From SB15 sp964639245 (GTDB lineage Bacteria; Chloroflexota; Anaerolineae; Aggregatilineales; J027): a stretch of DNA of 64,000 nt. The stretch is taken from positions 744,001-808,000 of the forward strand of contig CAZXCU010000001.1 of NCBI GenBank assembly GCA_964639245.1, read 5' to 3'. The notes beneath the pieces were generated by a model that saw nothing but the letters and a program-made list of their open reading frames with translations, was not told the DNA's origin and did no database searches. This document shows positions 16,950 through 25,994 of the stretch, in pieces; within the stretch, counting starts at the first letter, position 1, and each line of letters opens with the position of its first letter. A program made the position numbers and the translations under genes.

Positions 16950-18743
16950 ATGCGAAGACGCAGACGACGTTTTGCCGCGAATGACGACCCCAACACCCCG
17001 AATGTGCCTGTCAGTTACCGCCGATTACTGAGTTATTTACGTCCCTACTGGCTGCGGATGGTGCTGGCGGCGGTGACACTGTTTTTTGCATCGCTGATGG
17101 GGCTGGTGTTTCCGTTGGTGATTCAACGCCTGCTGGATGTGGTGCTGGATGATGGGGGCGGCACGACACGGCTTGACCAATTGACGGCTTTTTTGATTGT
17201 TGTCTTCGGTGTGCAGTCAGCCTTACGATTTTTTGAGGGCTACAATCTGTCGTATGTGGGGGAACGGATTGTGCTGGATTTGCGCCAGAAGCTGTTTGAT
17301 AAATTGACCGAACTTTCGCTGAATTTTCATACCGAACGGCGGGTGGGCGAACTGGTCAATCGGATTACCGAAGACACGACCAAATTGCAAAATGTGCTGA
17401 CAAACAGCATCAACACGGCGCTTTCGCAAAGTGTTTCGCTCATCGGGGCGCTGGCGATTATGGTGGTGCTGAATTGGCGGTTGATGAGTTTTATTGTGGT
17501 GATTGTGCCAATTATTATTGCGATTGCGGTGGTGTTCGGGCTGCGCTTGCAAAATCTGAGCCGCCGCCGCACCGATGCCAATGCGGATTCAACAGTGGTG
17601 GCGGAAGAATCGCTGAGTGGAATCCGCGTGGTTAAGTCATTTGTGCGGGAAGATTACGAAAAACAACGCTATGCGGGGCGGTTGAGCGCGGCGTTTAAAA
17701 TCACGATGCAGGTGATTTTGCTGCGGAGTGTATTCGGCCCGGTGATGGCGTTTATTGGATTCGGGTCGCTGGCGGGCTTTTTGTGGTTCGGCGGGCGGGA
17801 AGTCATCGAGGGACGGCTTTCGGGCGGGGAATTTGCCGCGTTTATGATTTACGGATTTACCGTAGCGGGCAGCATCGGGAGTTTTGTGGGGCTGTACAGC
17901 GAATTTCAGGAGGCGATTGGCTCCACCAAGCGAATTTTTGAAATTATGGACACCCCCCCCGCGATTGACGACCAACCGAACGCTAAAATTTTGCCAAGCG
18001 TGACGGGGCGAATCACCTTTGAAAATGTGAGCTTTGCCTATGATTCACGCAGCCCGGTTTTGCAGGAAATTAACCTGGAAGTCCAATCGGGCGAGGTGCT
18101 GGCGCTGGTCGGGCCTTCCGGTGCGGGCAAAACAACCCTGTTTAATTTAATCCCGCGTTTTTATGACCCGATTGAAGGCAGTATCAAGGTTGACGGGGTG
18201 GATTTGCGCGAGATTGTGAATAAAAGTTTGCGCTCGCATATCGGGATTGTGCCGCAGGATACGCAAATTTTCGGCGGGTCGATTCGAGAAAATATCCTGT
18301 ACGGGAAATTGGACGCAACAGAGGCGGAACTGATTGCAGCAGCCAAAGCCGCCAACGCGCACGATTTTATTATGGAATATCCTGACCAGTATGAAACGGT
18401 AGTCGGGGAACGGGGCATTAAACTGAGCGGGGGACAGCGCCAACGGGTTGCGATTGCACGGGCGATTCTGAAAAATCCGAGTATTTTGCTGCTGGATGAA
18501 GCCACCAGTTCGCTGGACAGTGAATCGGAAGGGTTGGTGCAGGAAGCGCTCGAACGGCTGATGCAAAACCGCACGACAATTATTATTGCCCATCGGTTGA
18601 GTACGATTAAAGCGGCGGATCGAATCGCGGTGCTGGACGAGGGGAAAATTACCGAATTCGGCACGCACGAAGATTTGATGGCGCTGAATGGGTTGTATGC
18701 GCGGTTGTATAATTTGCAGTTCAGAGAAATGGAACTGGTGTAA
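16950..18743 (+). CDS. ABC exporter half-transporter (TMD-NBD fusion), paralogue of the gene at 9939
   Basis: A 597-residue exporter with an Arg-rich N-terminus (MRRRRRRF), six membrane helices and a canonical ATPase: GPSGAGKTT, PQDTQIFGG, LSGGQRQRVAIARA, ILLLDEATSSLD and IIAHRLST. It is closely similar along its length to the product of 9939-11774, so the pair arose by duplication. Both have intact catalytic Glu and signature motifs, so each may act as a homodimer; a heterodimer is also possible. ATG 16950 has GAAGGA upstream; the frame also runs 15 codons further back. Substrate unknown. Confidence 0.85.
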   Translation: MRRRRRRFAANDDPNTPNVPVSYRRLLSYLRPYWLRMVLAAVTLFFASLMGLVFPLVIQRLLDVVLDDGGGTTRLDQLTAFLIVVFGVQSALRFFEGYNLSYVGERIVLDLRQKLFDKLTELSLNFHTERRVGELVNRITEDTTKLQNVLTNSINTALSQSVSLIGALAIMVVLNWRLMSFIVVIVPIIIAIAVVFGLRLQNLSRRRTDANADSTVVAEESLSGIRVVKSFVREDYEKQRYAGRLSAAFKITMQVILLRSVFGPVMAFIGFGSLAGFLWFGGREVIEGRLSGGEFAAFMIYGFTVAGSIGSFVGLYSEFQEAIGSTKRIFEIMDTPPAIDDQPNAKILPSVTGRITFENVSFAYDSRSPVLQEINLEVQSGEVLALVGPSGAGKTTLFNLIPRFYDPIEGSIKVDGVDLREIVNKSLRSHIGIVPQDTQIFGGSIRENILYGKLDATEAELIAAAKAANAHDFIMEYPDQYETVVGERGIKLSGGQRQRVAIARAILKNPSILLLDEATSSLDSESEGLVQEALERLMQNRTTIIIAHRLSTIKAADRIAVLDEGKITEFGTHEDLMALNGLYARLYNLQFREMELV

Positions 18744-18791
18744 GTGTATGTAATAGGCCAGATTAAAAAGTTCGCATCGAAAATCGTGTCA

Positions 18792-18883
18792 TTCCCACAC
18801 TTTCCCACACTTTGTACTTTTTGCCCCATAAACTTGACTTTATGTCGAAAAAGTATGGGAAAATCTGTGGGAAAGTGTGGGAA
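18792..18883. repeat. Large inverted repeat built of TTTCCCACAC iterons
   Basis: TTCCCACACTTTCCCACA (18792-18809) is matched perfectly by its reverse complement at 18866-18883. Each arm is itself a tandem of a roughly 10-base unit (TTTCCCACAC / GTGTGGGAAA), and a further partial copy, TATGGGAAA, lies at 18854. The CTTTGTACTTTTT / AAAAAGTA parts add inner pairing. It lies just beyond the 3' end of the terminase-fusion gene. It could be a protein-binding site, an end of a mobile unit, or a strong bidirectional terminator. Confidence 0.7.
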
Positions 18884-18934
18884 AAAGCGTGAATTTACTA
18901 CTTCCAAAAGGTAAGCCATAGAAACATCCTACCT

Positions 18935-20452
18935 CTACGCATATTTGCGAACGGTAGCGAAGGGAATATTGGTAACAGCATGTAAGGCTAGCGCAAGAGC
19001 AATGACACAATCGTCATGACCATTGGCGGGTGCGCTGTAACGGTATGTGCCATTTCGCATATGCTCCATCTCAAATGACTGCAATTCATGAAGCAAGATA
19101 GGATGATTGGGCAAGGCAATGGATTTTTCTTCGATTGCCAGCGCGAGTTTGTCTATCAACAAGGCTTTGGTGGTTGCAGACATATGGAAGGGGCGAATGG
19201 GTAGGCCTTCGGAAAAGAGGGCTTCGATGTTGGGGCTACCAATGCTGTTGGACTCGGCAAGAATGACTCTGGGCTGCCAGATACGGGCAAGTTGGGCGAT
19301 ACGGTCACGCTGGGCTGACCATTTAATTTGATTAAAACGGTCAATTTGAAGCACACGACGGGTATGAACTCCAAAGACAACAGCGACAGTAAAGTCGTTT
19401 ACCCGCCCCCAATCCAGACCTATCACCGTTGGTTCATTGCCGCGCCGCATGAGTGGTTCGTGATGCACACACTCCAACACACTCCGAAATACGAGGCCGT
19501 AATCTTCTAAAAATTCGGCCTGGTATTCCTGCAAAAACATACGCTCTGGTAGGTCGCGGCTGGCGGACTCAACTTCGCCGGGGGCAATATGCGGATTGGT
19601 ACTCGTCGGCAAGCGCCACGCCGTCCACTCGGTTTCAAGGGGGTCAATGCCTTTGGCATAAAGCTGCCAGAACCAATTGCGCCCGCGTGGGGTACTGAGG
19701 AAAAGTGCCTTGCCGTTTCTATCACTCAGTGCGGGACGGAGGGCGTGCCAAGCCTTTTCGGGACAAAAGGCAGCTTCATCCATCACTAGCAAGTCTAAAC
19801 CTGACCCTCGCAACCGATGCGGGTCATGGGCGCTACGAATTGCAAGGATGCGATTATCTGGCAGATAGATGGTGTGATAGGTACGGTTAATTCTTTCGGC
19901 AAGCGGGGCTAAGGCTTGGGTAAAGTCATCCCAGACTTCGATTGCCATTTTATGAGTAGGGGAAACCCACCAGATGACAGCGTTGGAGGTGGTGTCTAAC
20001 AGCTTGAGAACTTCTAACTTGCCTAGCTCCGTTTTGCCAAAACGCCGTCCGCAAGCGACCACACGAAAGCGCGTAGGGTCAGCCAAAATGAGGCTTTGGG
20101 CGGGATGGGGTTGAGGGGTGGATAGGCTCGCGGGAGGGTCGGGTGTAGCAAGCGGTTGGGCATAAGCCTGCGCCCGTTTAAGGGCTTCTACCATCGGGTG
20201 CATGGTGGAGTCATTGGCAAAATAGGTCATGATACGACTGAGCAAGCCACGTTTACGCCAACGAACAAGCCGTTTATAAATTGGAAACCACGCGCCATAT
20301 TGGTCAGGTAAAGATTGCCAGTGCATGTCATGAACGGATAACCAGATGACTGCTTCGATAAAGGTTCGGTCTGCCATGGGGGTTTGTTTTTTGAAATGGC
20401 GTTCAGTGATTAGAAACTGCCAGAGTTTTTGCCATTGGTCGTTGGTGAGCAT
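18935..20452 (-). CDS. DUF4096 (transposase N-terminal) - phage terminase large subunit fusion
   Basis: A 505-residue protein with two unrelated parts. Residues 1-80 match DUF4096, the helical N-terminal domain of IS5-family transposases (LTNDQWQKLW, then FIEAVIWLSVHDMHWQSLP and FPIYKRLVRWRKRGLL). Residues about 120-505 are a complete terminase large subunit: Walker A VACGRRFGKTE, Walker B LLVMDEAAF, the coupling motif FLSTPRG, and an RNase H-like nuclease with acidic residues D347 (GLDWGR), E400 (ILAESN) and D480/D481 (NGHDDC). All ATPase and nuclease residues are intact. No portal, capsid or small terminase gene is nearby. ATG 20452 follows GGAGGG; an ATG 18 bases upstream is also possible. 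Function unknown. Confidence 0.8.
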   Translation of the reverse strand: MLTNDQWQKLWQFLITERHFKKQTPMADRTFIEAVIWLSVHDMHWQSLPDQYGAWFPIYKRLVRWRKRGLLSRIMTYFANDSTMHPMVEALKRAQAYAQPLATPDPPASLSTPQPHPAQSLILADPTRFRVVACGRRFGKTELGKLEVLKLLDTTSNAVIWWVSPTHKMAIEVWDDFTQALAPLAERINRTYHTIYLPDNRILAIRSAHDPHRLRGSGLDLLVMDEAAFCPEKAWHALRPALSDRNGKALFLSTPRGRNWFWQLYAKGIDPLETEWTAWRLPTSTNPHIAPGEVESASRDLPERMFLQEYQAEFLEDYGLVFRSVLECVHHEPLMRRGNEPTVIGLDWGRVNDFTVAVVFGVHTRRVLQIDRFNQIKWSAQRDRIAQLARIWQPRVILAESNSIGSPNIEALFSEGLPIRPFHMSATTKALLIDKLALAIEEKSIALPNHPILLHELQSFEMEHMRNGTYRYSAPANGHDDCVIALALALHAVTNIPFATVRKYA

Positions 20453-20470
20453 GTGTTTTGTTCCCTCCAT

Positions 20471-20754
20471 GACGTGAGTACAACTACAAAAGTAATGACC
20501 GTCCTTAGGGTTGCGGCGGAATAAATTCCACCGCTATGCGTACAAAGTCGTCTGAAGACGACTGAAAAAACTTGTACTGCCCGGCTTAAATATCCATACC
20601 AATCAGCCTAGTGTTATCTATTGATCATTGTGTGCAGAAATTTGGAGTAAAATCTTGCAAGTCTCGCAGGTTTAAGGACTTGGCTTAAGAAAAAGCGCGT
20701 TGAAAGTGAAATGGGTGCGCTCCTGCAAAAATAGTTGTGGCGGGAAATGAATAG
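20471..20754 (+). other. Intergenic region upstream of the terminase fusion; no gene seen
   Basis: About 280 bases without a convincing gene. A perfect short hairpin GTCGTCT/AGACGAC sits near 20548-20563. The region is A+T-richer than its surroundings and probably contains the promoter of the minus-strand fusion gene, but I cannot pick out its boxes with confidence. Confidence 0.3.
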
Positions 20755-20865
20755 ATGTTCAAATTAATGCTGGTTGACCCGAATATGGGATTTTATGATG
20801 CCGCGAAGGAATATTTCGATGGACTGCCGAGCGACAGGTTGAAATTCGCTATGGTGGGGATATAG
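20755..20865 (+). pseudogene. Fragment resembling the N-terminus of a macro-domain protein
   Basis: A short frame encodes 36 residues beginning MFKLMLVDPNMGFYDAAKEY. This is close in style to the start of ADP-ribose-binding macro-domain proteins (K-hydrophobic-LVD-N-P...F.GLP), then it stops. Nothing recognisable continues in any frame before the hairpin repeat at 20909. It looks like a truncated remnant. The similarity is by eye only. Confidence 0.35.
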
Positions 20866-20908
20866 GGCTGACGATTCCGCCGGAAATTGGATAGAAGATG
20901 ATTATTTT

Positions 20909-20950
20909 GGGCGGGAATCGCTTGCAGAAGCTCGCTTGTCCCCGCCCCTA
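20909..20950. repeat. Dispersed GGGCGGGAATCG...CCCCGCCCCTAC palindromic repeat (short copy)
   Basis: GGGCGGGAATCG at one end and TTGTCCCCGCCCCTAC at the other form a hairpin. The same ends occur at 34542-34615 and 36113-36197, and a diverged copy lies at 56350-56425. REP-like element of unknown role. It lies just past the stop of the minus-strand secreted protein gene. Confidence 0.65.
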
Positions 20951-20964
20951 CGAATTCTATAGGT

Positions 20965-22956
20965 TTAGCGTCCGGGACGTTCGGCTTGCTCGGTAAAGGG
21001 CAGGATAGGGACAGGGGGCGGATTTTGAGGGTCAATGATGCTCAAAGTCGCTACCTGTTCCGGTGTGATATTTAGCTGGCGGGTGAACGCCCATGCGCCA
21101 ACGAGGGTATCCCCTTCAAGATAGTACAAATAAATCCACTGTGAATCGGCGGTGCGGCCTGCGATATAGGGCGCGAAATCGGTACGAACGGCGGCGAATA
21201 AACGTCCAGAGGCACGGTCTGGCAGGGGGAAAACTTCGATTCCGCCCTGTGCAACGGCAACATTGGCAATGACCACCGGAGTGGGGGTCAAAGTGGCGGT
21301 GGGTGTAAAGGTTGCCGTGGGAGTGCTGGTTAAGGTGGCAGTCGGAGAGGCCGTATAGGTCAAGGAAGGGGGCAGGGTGCTGGTTAGAGAGGGTGTTTGT
21401 GTTGCGCTCGGTGTAGCAGTAAACGTGGCTGTATAGGTAGCCGTGTTGGTCGGTGTGGGCGTATGGGTTGGAACAGGGGTGTCGGTGGGAATCGGTGTAA
21501 CAGTGGGAGTTGCCGTATCGGTTGGACGCGGGGTGCTGGTCAGCGCTTGAGCAACTTCAGCAAATACCAGTCCTATTTCATTCGAGAGCATGAGATTATC
21601 AAATGCGGCAATTGCAGGCAGGGCTTCCCCTTCATAGGCAGTAACGGAAAGCAGAATCGTACCCCCGGCAATGCGGGTATCCCGCACGGAATTGACCAAG
21701 GTGCCATTGATATATAAATCGAGTTGACTGCCTAAAATAACCGCGCCGAGTTGATTACTTTCCGTCGGATTAATCAAGTCGGACTGGGTGGGGGGAATCA
21801 AGTCGTCTAGCCAACTATCATTGAGGCGCAGACTTAGACTATATTCTTGGGTGTTCGGGTTGAGACGAAAAACATAGCCACTGGTCGCATTTTCGGCTGC
21901 CCGCAGCCATAAATCCGCCGTGAAAGCGCCTTCGGGGGTGCGCGAGAGAACATCCACCTGTGCGGCTAAATCGAGGTAAGGGGTTTTTTCTGGCAGAACG
22001 GTATGTAGAAAAATATCGGACTGCATAATCGGCAAACTGGCAACTTCAAGGGTCATTACGCCATTTTCAACGCTCAGGCCGCCTTCTGCCTCGGCAAAAA
22101 AGGTGGGGGAGGGCTGCCAATCGCGGGTATTGTCGGCAAAAGTTTCAGCCAATAAATTCTCATCGGTGGTCATGCGTTCGGTGGGAATCGGCGCGGCGGT
22201 AAAATCGGTAGGAGGGGCGACAACGATCTGACAGATTGATGTGCCAGAGGGAAGGCTGCTTTGCCCATCCAACCCGACTTCGACAGACTCGTCAAGTTCA
22301 GTGTTGAGAGTATAGTCATGGGAGATGGTGTAAGTTCCCGGCGGCAGCACCCCCAACGGAAAACGCCATGTGATGCCAACTAAATCGCCATAACGTTCAG
22401 GCGTGAGGCGGTTTTCGGGATAATTAGGTGCGCCGATGAGTTCAAGATCATTCAAACGGATGGTAAAGGTGGTCGAATCGGCAATTTGCTCAACCTGCTC
22501 ACGGGTGGCTGCTCCCATACGCCATAAGAGATAAATCGGCGCGCTGGTATAGCCTAATTCGACTTGTCCGCAGCCCAAGGCTACATTGCGCCGTCCGCCA
22601 AAATTGCCGGGGTCAGGGGCGGGCAAAATGACCAATTGGCTCATCCTATCGGGGGCTAACTGGGTTGTTTCGGCTTGAATCCAGCCGTAGATAAGTTCCT
22701 GTGTACGGATGTAGTACCAATCTAAGGTTTCATTGACTCCCACCACCACAATCGGGTCGCCACTGCTGACCTGACCCAGATTAAACGCGCCTAAACGGGG
22801 TTCCGCCAGCACAAACCCAAAACCCGCCGCGATAGAAGGAATCCCCACTGGGGGAGCAGGCGTGGGGGTTTGTTGAAAAATGCCTGCGTGCGCAGAGGCC
22901 GCAAGGGTGAATAATCCAATGAAAATGCTGACAAAAATCCCACTTAAAAAGCGCAT
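20965..22956 (-). CDS. Secreted protein with SH3-like domains and a long Thr/Pro linker
   Basis: A 663-residue exported protein. The signal peptide (1-23) ends ASAHA. Residues about 40-110 look like a bacterial SH3 domain (VVVGVNETLDWYYIRT, then YGWIQAE). The middle (280-450) is beta-rich with LYINGTLVNSVRDTRIAGG, resembling a laminin-G/concanavalin-type lectin fold. Residues about 470-575 are a low-complexity TPT-type linker of the kind common in Chloroflexota surface proteins. A second SH3-like domain closes the protein (VFPLPDRASGRLF, WIYLYYLEG). Probably a cell-surface binding protein; the ligand is unknown. Divergent from the permease cluster. Confidence 0.7.
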   Translation of the reverse strand: MRFLSGIFVSIFIGLFTLAASAHAGIFQQTPTPAPPVGIPSIAAGFGFVLAEPRLGAFNLGQVSSGDPIVVVGVNETLDWYYIRTQELIYGWIQAETTQLAPDRMSQLVILPAPDPGNFGGRRNVALGCGQVELGYTSAPIYLLWRMGAATREQVEQIADSTTFTIRLNDLELIGAPNYPENRLTPERYGDLVGITWRFPLGVLPPGTYTISHDYTLNTELDESVEVGLDGQSSLPSGTSICQIVVAPPTDFTAAPIPTERMTTDENLLAETFADNTRDWQPSPTFFAEAEGGLSVENGVMTLEVASLPIMQSDIFLHTVLPEKTPYLDLAAQVDVLSRTPEGAFTADLWLRAAENATSGYVFRLNPNTQEYSLSLRLNDSWLDDLIPPTQSDLINPTESNQLGAVILGSQLDLYINGTLVNSVRDTRIAGGTILLSVTAYEGEALPAIAAFDNLMLSNEIGLVFAEVAQALTSTPRPTDTATPTVTPIPTDTPVPTHTPTPTNTATYTATFTATPSATQTPSLTSTLPPSLTYTASPTATLTSTPTATFTPTATLTPTPVVIANVAVAQGGIEVFPLPDRASGRLFAAVRTDFAPYIAGRTADSQWIYLYYLEGDTLVGAWAFTRQLNITPEQVATLSIIDPQNPPPVPILPFTEQAERPGR

Positions 22957-23122
22957 AAAATTTTATCCGAATTACAACCCTGCATGAATATGCCACGAGA
23001 ATGCTTTCGCCGCAAATAGATTAAATTAATTTGAATAAGGGAATCGGTCATTTGCTGTAGGTAAGAATCTGGTATTGGGATTATCATTATGAAGAAAAAC
23101 GCATTATTTTGGGGGAGAGGTT

Positions 23123-25909
23123 ATGAACCATACCGCGATTCGCAAAATTTTTCGTGACATCCTTTCGCGCAAAACCCGTACTTTTTTAGTGTCCGCCAGT
23201 ATTTTTATTGGGGTGCTGGGGGTGATTGCCCTGTTCACCACCCGCGATTTAATTGCTCAAGCCTTGGATGACACCATCATTCCCGGTGAAATCGCCATGA
23301 TTGATCTGGTGGTGAACGCCAGCACCGCTGACCCCGACACCGAAGCCTCGATTGCTTTTTTAAATCAGCAAACGCCGGAATCAGAAGCCTTTGCGGTGTT
23401 GAATGATATTGAAATTGTGGAGGGGTGGGCATATTACGCGATTAATTATAAAAAACCGACTGCGGCAGACTATGAAAAAGCAGAATTACGGGCGTATTCT
23501 TCTCCTTTACAAGATGCCGTTCTTGAACCGATGCAGTTAAATGACGGGGCGTGGCCGGTGGCGGGGCAAAATCAGGTTGCTCTGGAAAAACGCATGGCGG
23601 ACAAACACGGATTTGAAATTGGCGATGCGATTGTGTTCCGCACCACCGAGGGGGAAGTCACCTACACGATTTCGGGGATTATTTTTCATCCCTATTCGTA
23701 TCGCGGGTTTACGGGCGATATTCCCGGCCCGGACGTGGGGATTTACGCGCAATACGATGATGCCCAAGCGATTCTGAAATTTAATGGGTTTAATCGGATT
23801 GTTTTGCGCTACCGGACTTTTGAGCAAGCACAGGAAAATCTCGCGGCCTTTCAGCAGGTTTTAAAGGACAACACGCCTTATGTGACGGTTACGCCGTTGA
23901 TTGAAGACCCCGAAGCCAACGCCCAACGGGAAAACGCCAATATTTACGCCGGCATTTTGAGTCTGCTAGCGATGATGACGATGGTGGTGTCGGGTTTTCT
24001 GGTGATTAATGTGATTAACACGATTATTGCCGAACAGAAGCAGCAAATCGGTATTTTGAAGGCTATCGGGTCGAGCCGCTTAGAAACGTTTGGCATTTAT
24101 TCAGGCATTGCGTTGATGTACGGGGTGTTTGGCACACTCGCTGCGCTTTTGCCGGGGGTGTGGGTAGGGTATCTCATCACCAGCACGCTTGCACCGCAAT
24201 TGGATATTTTGTTTGAGGATTTTGATTGGTCGCTATCCGCCGTGCTGCTGGGTGTGGGGATGGGGTTGGTCGTGCCGATTCTGGCGGCGGCTGTGCCGGT
24301 GTTAAACGGGGTTCGGATTTCGATTCGGGACGCGGTGACAGATTTAGGGATTGGCAGTCAGTTTGGCGGGGGGGCGATTGGTAAATTCATCGGGACTCTG
24401 CCTTTGCCTGTCAGCCTCCGCCAAGCCCTGAGCAATGTCTATCAAAAAAGCGGGCGGTTGGCGCTCACGGCGATTACCCTGACCCTGACGATTGCGGTTT
24501 TTATGGGCATTGTTGCTTCAACCATTTCGGTCGGGCGTTCGGTGCGTGGGATTTTTGACCGCTTGGAATATCAAATTGTGCTGCAACTCAACGAAGTCCA
24601 GAATTATGACGTGGTGCGTCAAAGCCTGTTGGAAATGCCAGAAATTGACCAAGCCTCACCCGCTTCGCTTATTTTTATTGAGATGCCCAAAGGGTATGTC
24701 AGCTTTTTTACCGGAGATGAGCAGATTCAGGTGTTTGGCATTGACCCCGAAACCAAAACCATCAAATTCGATTTTGTGGAGGGGAATGGTTGGGAAGATG
24801 ACCCACAAAAATCCGGGATTGTGATTTCTTCCTCCACCGCCAACAAACTCAAGGTAGAGGTGGGAGACCCCCTTACGTTTACGGTGGGCGGGCAGCAGGT
24901 CGAACGGGAAATCCTTGGGATTGATTCTGGCGCGTTTGATAATGCGAATATGCGCTGGGACGAACTTTCGGCACTGGCAGGGCTGCGGGCGAATGCGCCT
25001 GTTCCGAACGAATATCTTTTGACGGGCAGTGTGGAAAATATCACGCCGACACTGGTGGGGATGAGCGAGGAACTGCTTGGATTTTTGGCTGACTACGACG
25101 CGGAAAATCCCGGTGTGGTGATTTCCGGGGGGATGGCAGAAGCGGCAAAGGTCAGCGCAGGGGATAGGCTGGCCGTCACGATTGGCGAACAAACGGTGGA
25201 ACGTCCGATTCTGGCGGTTGTGCCGAACGAACAACTGGTGGCAAATGCAGCCCAAATTGCCCCGAATCTGGCGGATATTCCGGCGGAAGTGATTTTGTTC
25301 GGGTTTAATGACCTCGTGAATATTACTGGAGTCAGCACGGATGGCGCACCCCTGCCAAATGGATTTTACATCGCGCTGAAGGATGCCGACGCAGACGCGG
25401 ACGAAACGCAAAAAATCATGGAAGCCATTGAAGCCCGCCTGCTGGAACAGGGCTATGCTGGACGGTATACCAATCAGGTGGCGGCGGCGGATGGGTTTGT
25501 GCAAATTGCGGTGACACGCACGTCGATTCTGGGGGCGGGGGCCATTTTAATTGCGGCGGTGGGCGCAATCGGGTTGCTGACCACCCTGTCCATTAGTGTG
25601 CTGGAACGGCAAAAAGAAATCGGCGTGATGCGGTCTATCGGAGCGGGGGCAGAAGCCATCGGTTTTCAATTTATGATGGAAGGGTTAATTGTCGGGTTTA
25701 TCGCATGGGTGATTGCCATTCCGTTGAGCTACGGTGCAGGCTATCTGCTGTATGATACGCTGGGGGTGGATCCGGTGGGGTATCGTTTTCCGCCCTATGT
25801 GCTGCTGGTTGGGCTGATTGGGATGCAGGTAATTGTCGCTGCCGCTAGTTTAGGCCCGTCCTTGAGCGCGGCGCGAAAAACTGTGTCGGACATTTTGCGT
25901 TACCAGTAG
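23123..25909 (+). CDS. MacB/FtsX-type ABC permease, tandem copy 1
   Basis: A 928-residue membrane protein, first of four tandem paralogues. The layout is an N-terminal membrane helix (about 18-38), a MacB_PCD-type outer domain (45-265), three helices with the FtsX core (SGFLVINVINTIIAEQKQQIGILKAIG), a fourth helix near 445-470, a second large outer domain (480-790) and a closing FtsX core (ERQKEIGVMRSIG). The C-terminus is RKTVSDILRYQ. The second outer domain contains two similar halves, each with a PGVVIS-like strand and a VGD.LT(F/V)T.G strand. This family acts in mechanotransmission or lipoprotein and macromolecule export with a LolD/MacB-like ATPase. None is encoded here. Confidence 0.88.
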   Translation: MNHTAIRKIFRDILSRKTRTFLVSASIFIGVLGVIALFTTRDLIAQALDDTIIPGEIAMIDLVVNASTADPDTEASIAFLNQQTPESEAFAVLNDIEIVEGWAYYAINYKKPTAADYEKAELRAYSSPLQDAVLEPMQLNDGAWPVAGQNQVALEKRMADKHGFEIGDAIVFRTTEGEVTYTISGIIFHPYSYRGFTGDIPGPDVGIYAQYDDAQAILKFNGFNRIVLRYRTFEQAQENLAAFQQVLKDNTPYVTVTPLIEDPEANAQRENANIYAGILSLLAMMTMVVSGFLVINVINTIIAEQKQQIGILKAIGSSRLETFGIYSGIALMYGVFGTLAALLPGVWVGYLITSTLAPQLDILFEDFDWSLSAVLLGVGMGLVVPILAAAVPVLNGVRISIRDAVTDLGIGSQFGGGAIGKFIGTLPLPVSLRQALSNVYQKSGRLALTAITLTLTIAVFMGIVASTISVGRSVRGIFDRLEYQIVLQLNEVQNYDVVRQSLLEMPEIDQASPASLIFIEMPKGYVSFFTGDEQIQVFGIDPETKTIKFDFVEGNGWEDDPQKSGIVISSSTANKLKVEVGDPLTFTVGGQQVEREILGIDSGAFDNANMRWDELSALAGLRANAPVPNEYLLTGSVENITPTLVGMSEELLGFLADYDAENPGVVISGGMAEAAKVSAGDRLAVTIGEQTVERPILAVVPNEQLVANAAQIAPNLADIPAEVILFGFNDLVNITGVSTDGAPLPNGFYIALKDADADADETQKIMEAIEARLLEQGYAGRYTNQVAAADGFVQIAVTRTSILGAGAILIAAVGAIGLLTTLSISVLERQKEIGVMRSIGAGAEAIGFQFMMEGLIVGFIAWVIAIPLSYGAGYLLYDTLGVDPVGYRFPPYVLLVGLIGMQVIVAAASLGPSLSAARKTVSDILRYQ

Positions 25910-25994
25910 TCACATGAGGAAGGGGTAAACATTGGCGGGATCGTTGCCTGTGTTTGATAGAATAGGGCAAAGCTACTGAAAGTTTGTGCTTTGA

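Noticed and set aside
18935..20452. A simple IS5 transposase
   Set aside because: Only the first 80 residues match the transposase N-terminal domain; the DDE catalytic part is replaced by terminase ATPase and nuclease motifs.
18744..20964. A prophage around the terminase gene
   Set aside because: No portal, capsid, tail, integrase or lysis genes are present; only one terminase-like fusion gene.
24656..25504. A 282-codon minus-strand frame inside permease copy 1
   Set aside because: It is a shadow of the permease gene, with His/Arg-rich composition and no motifs.
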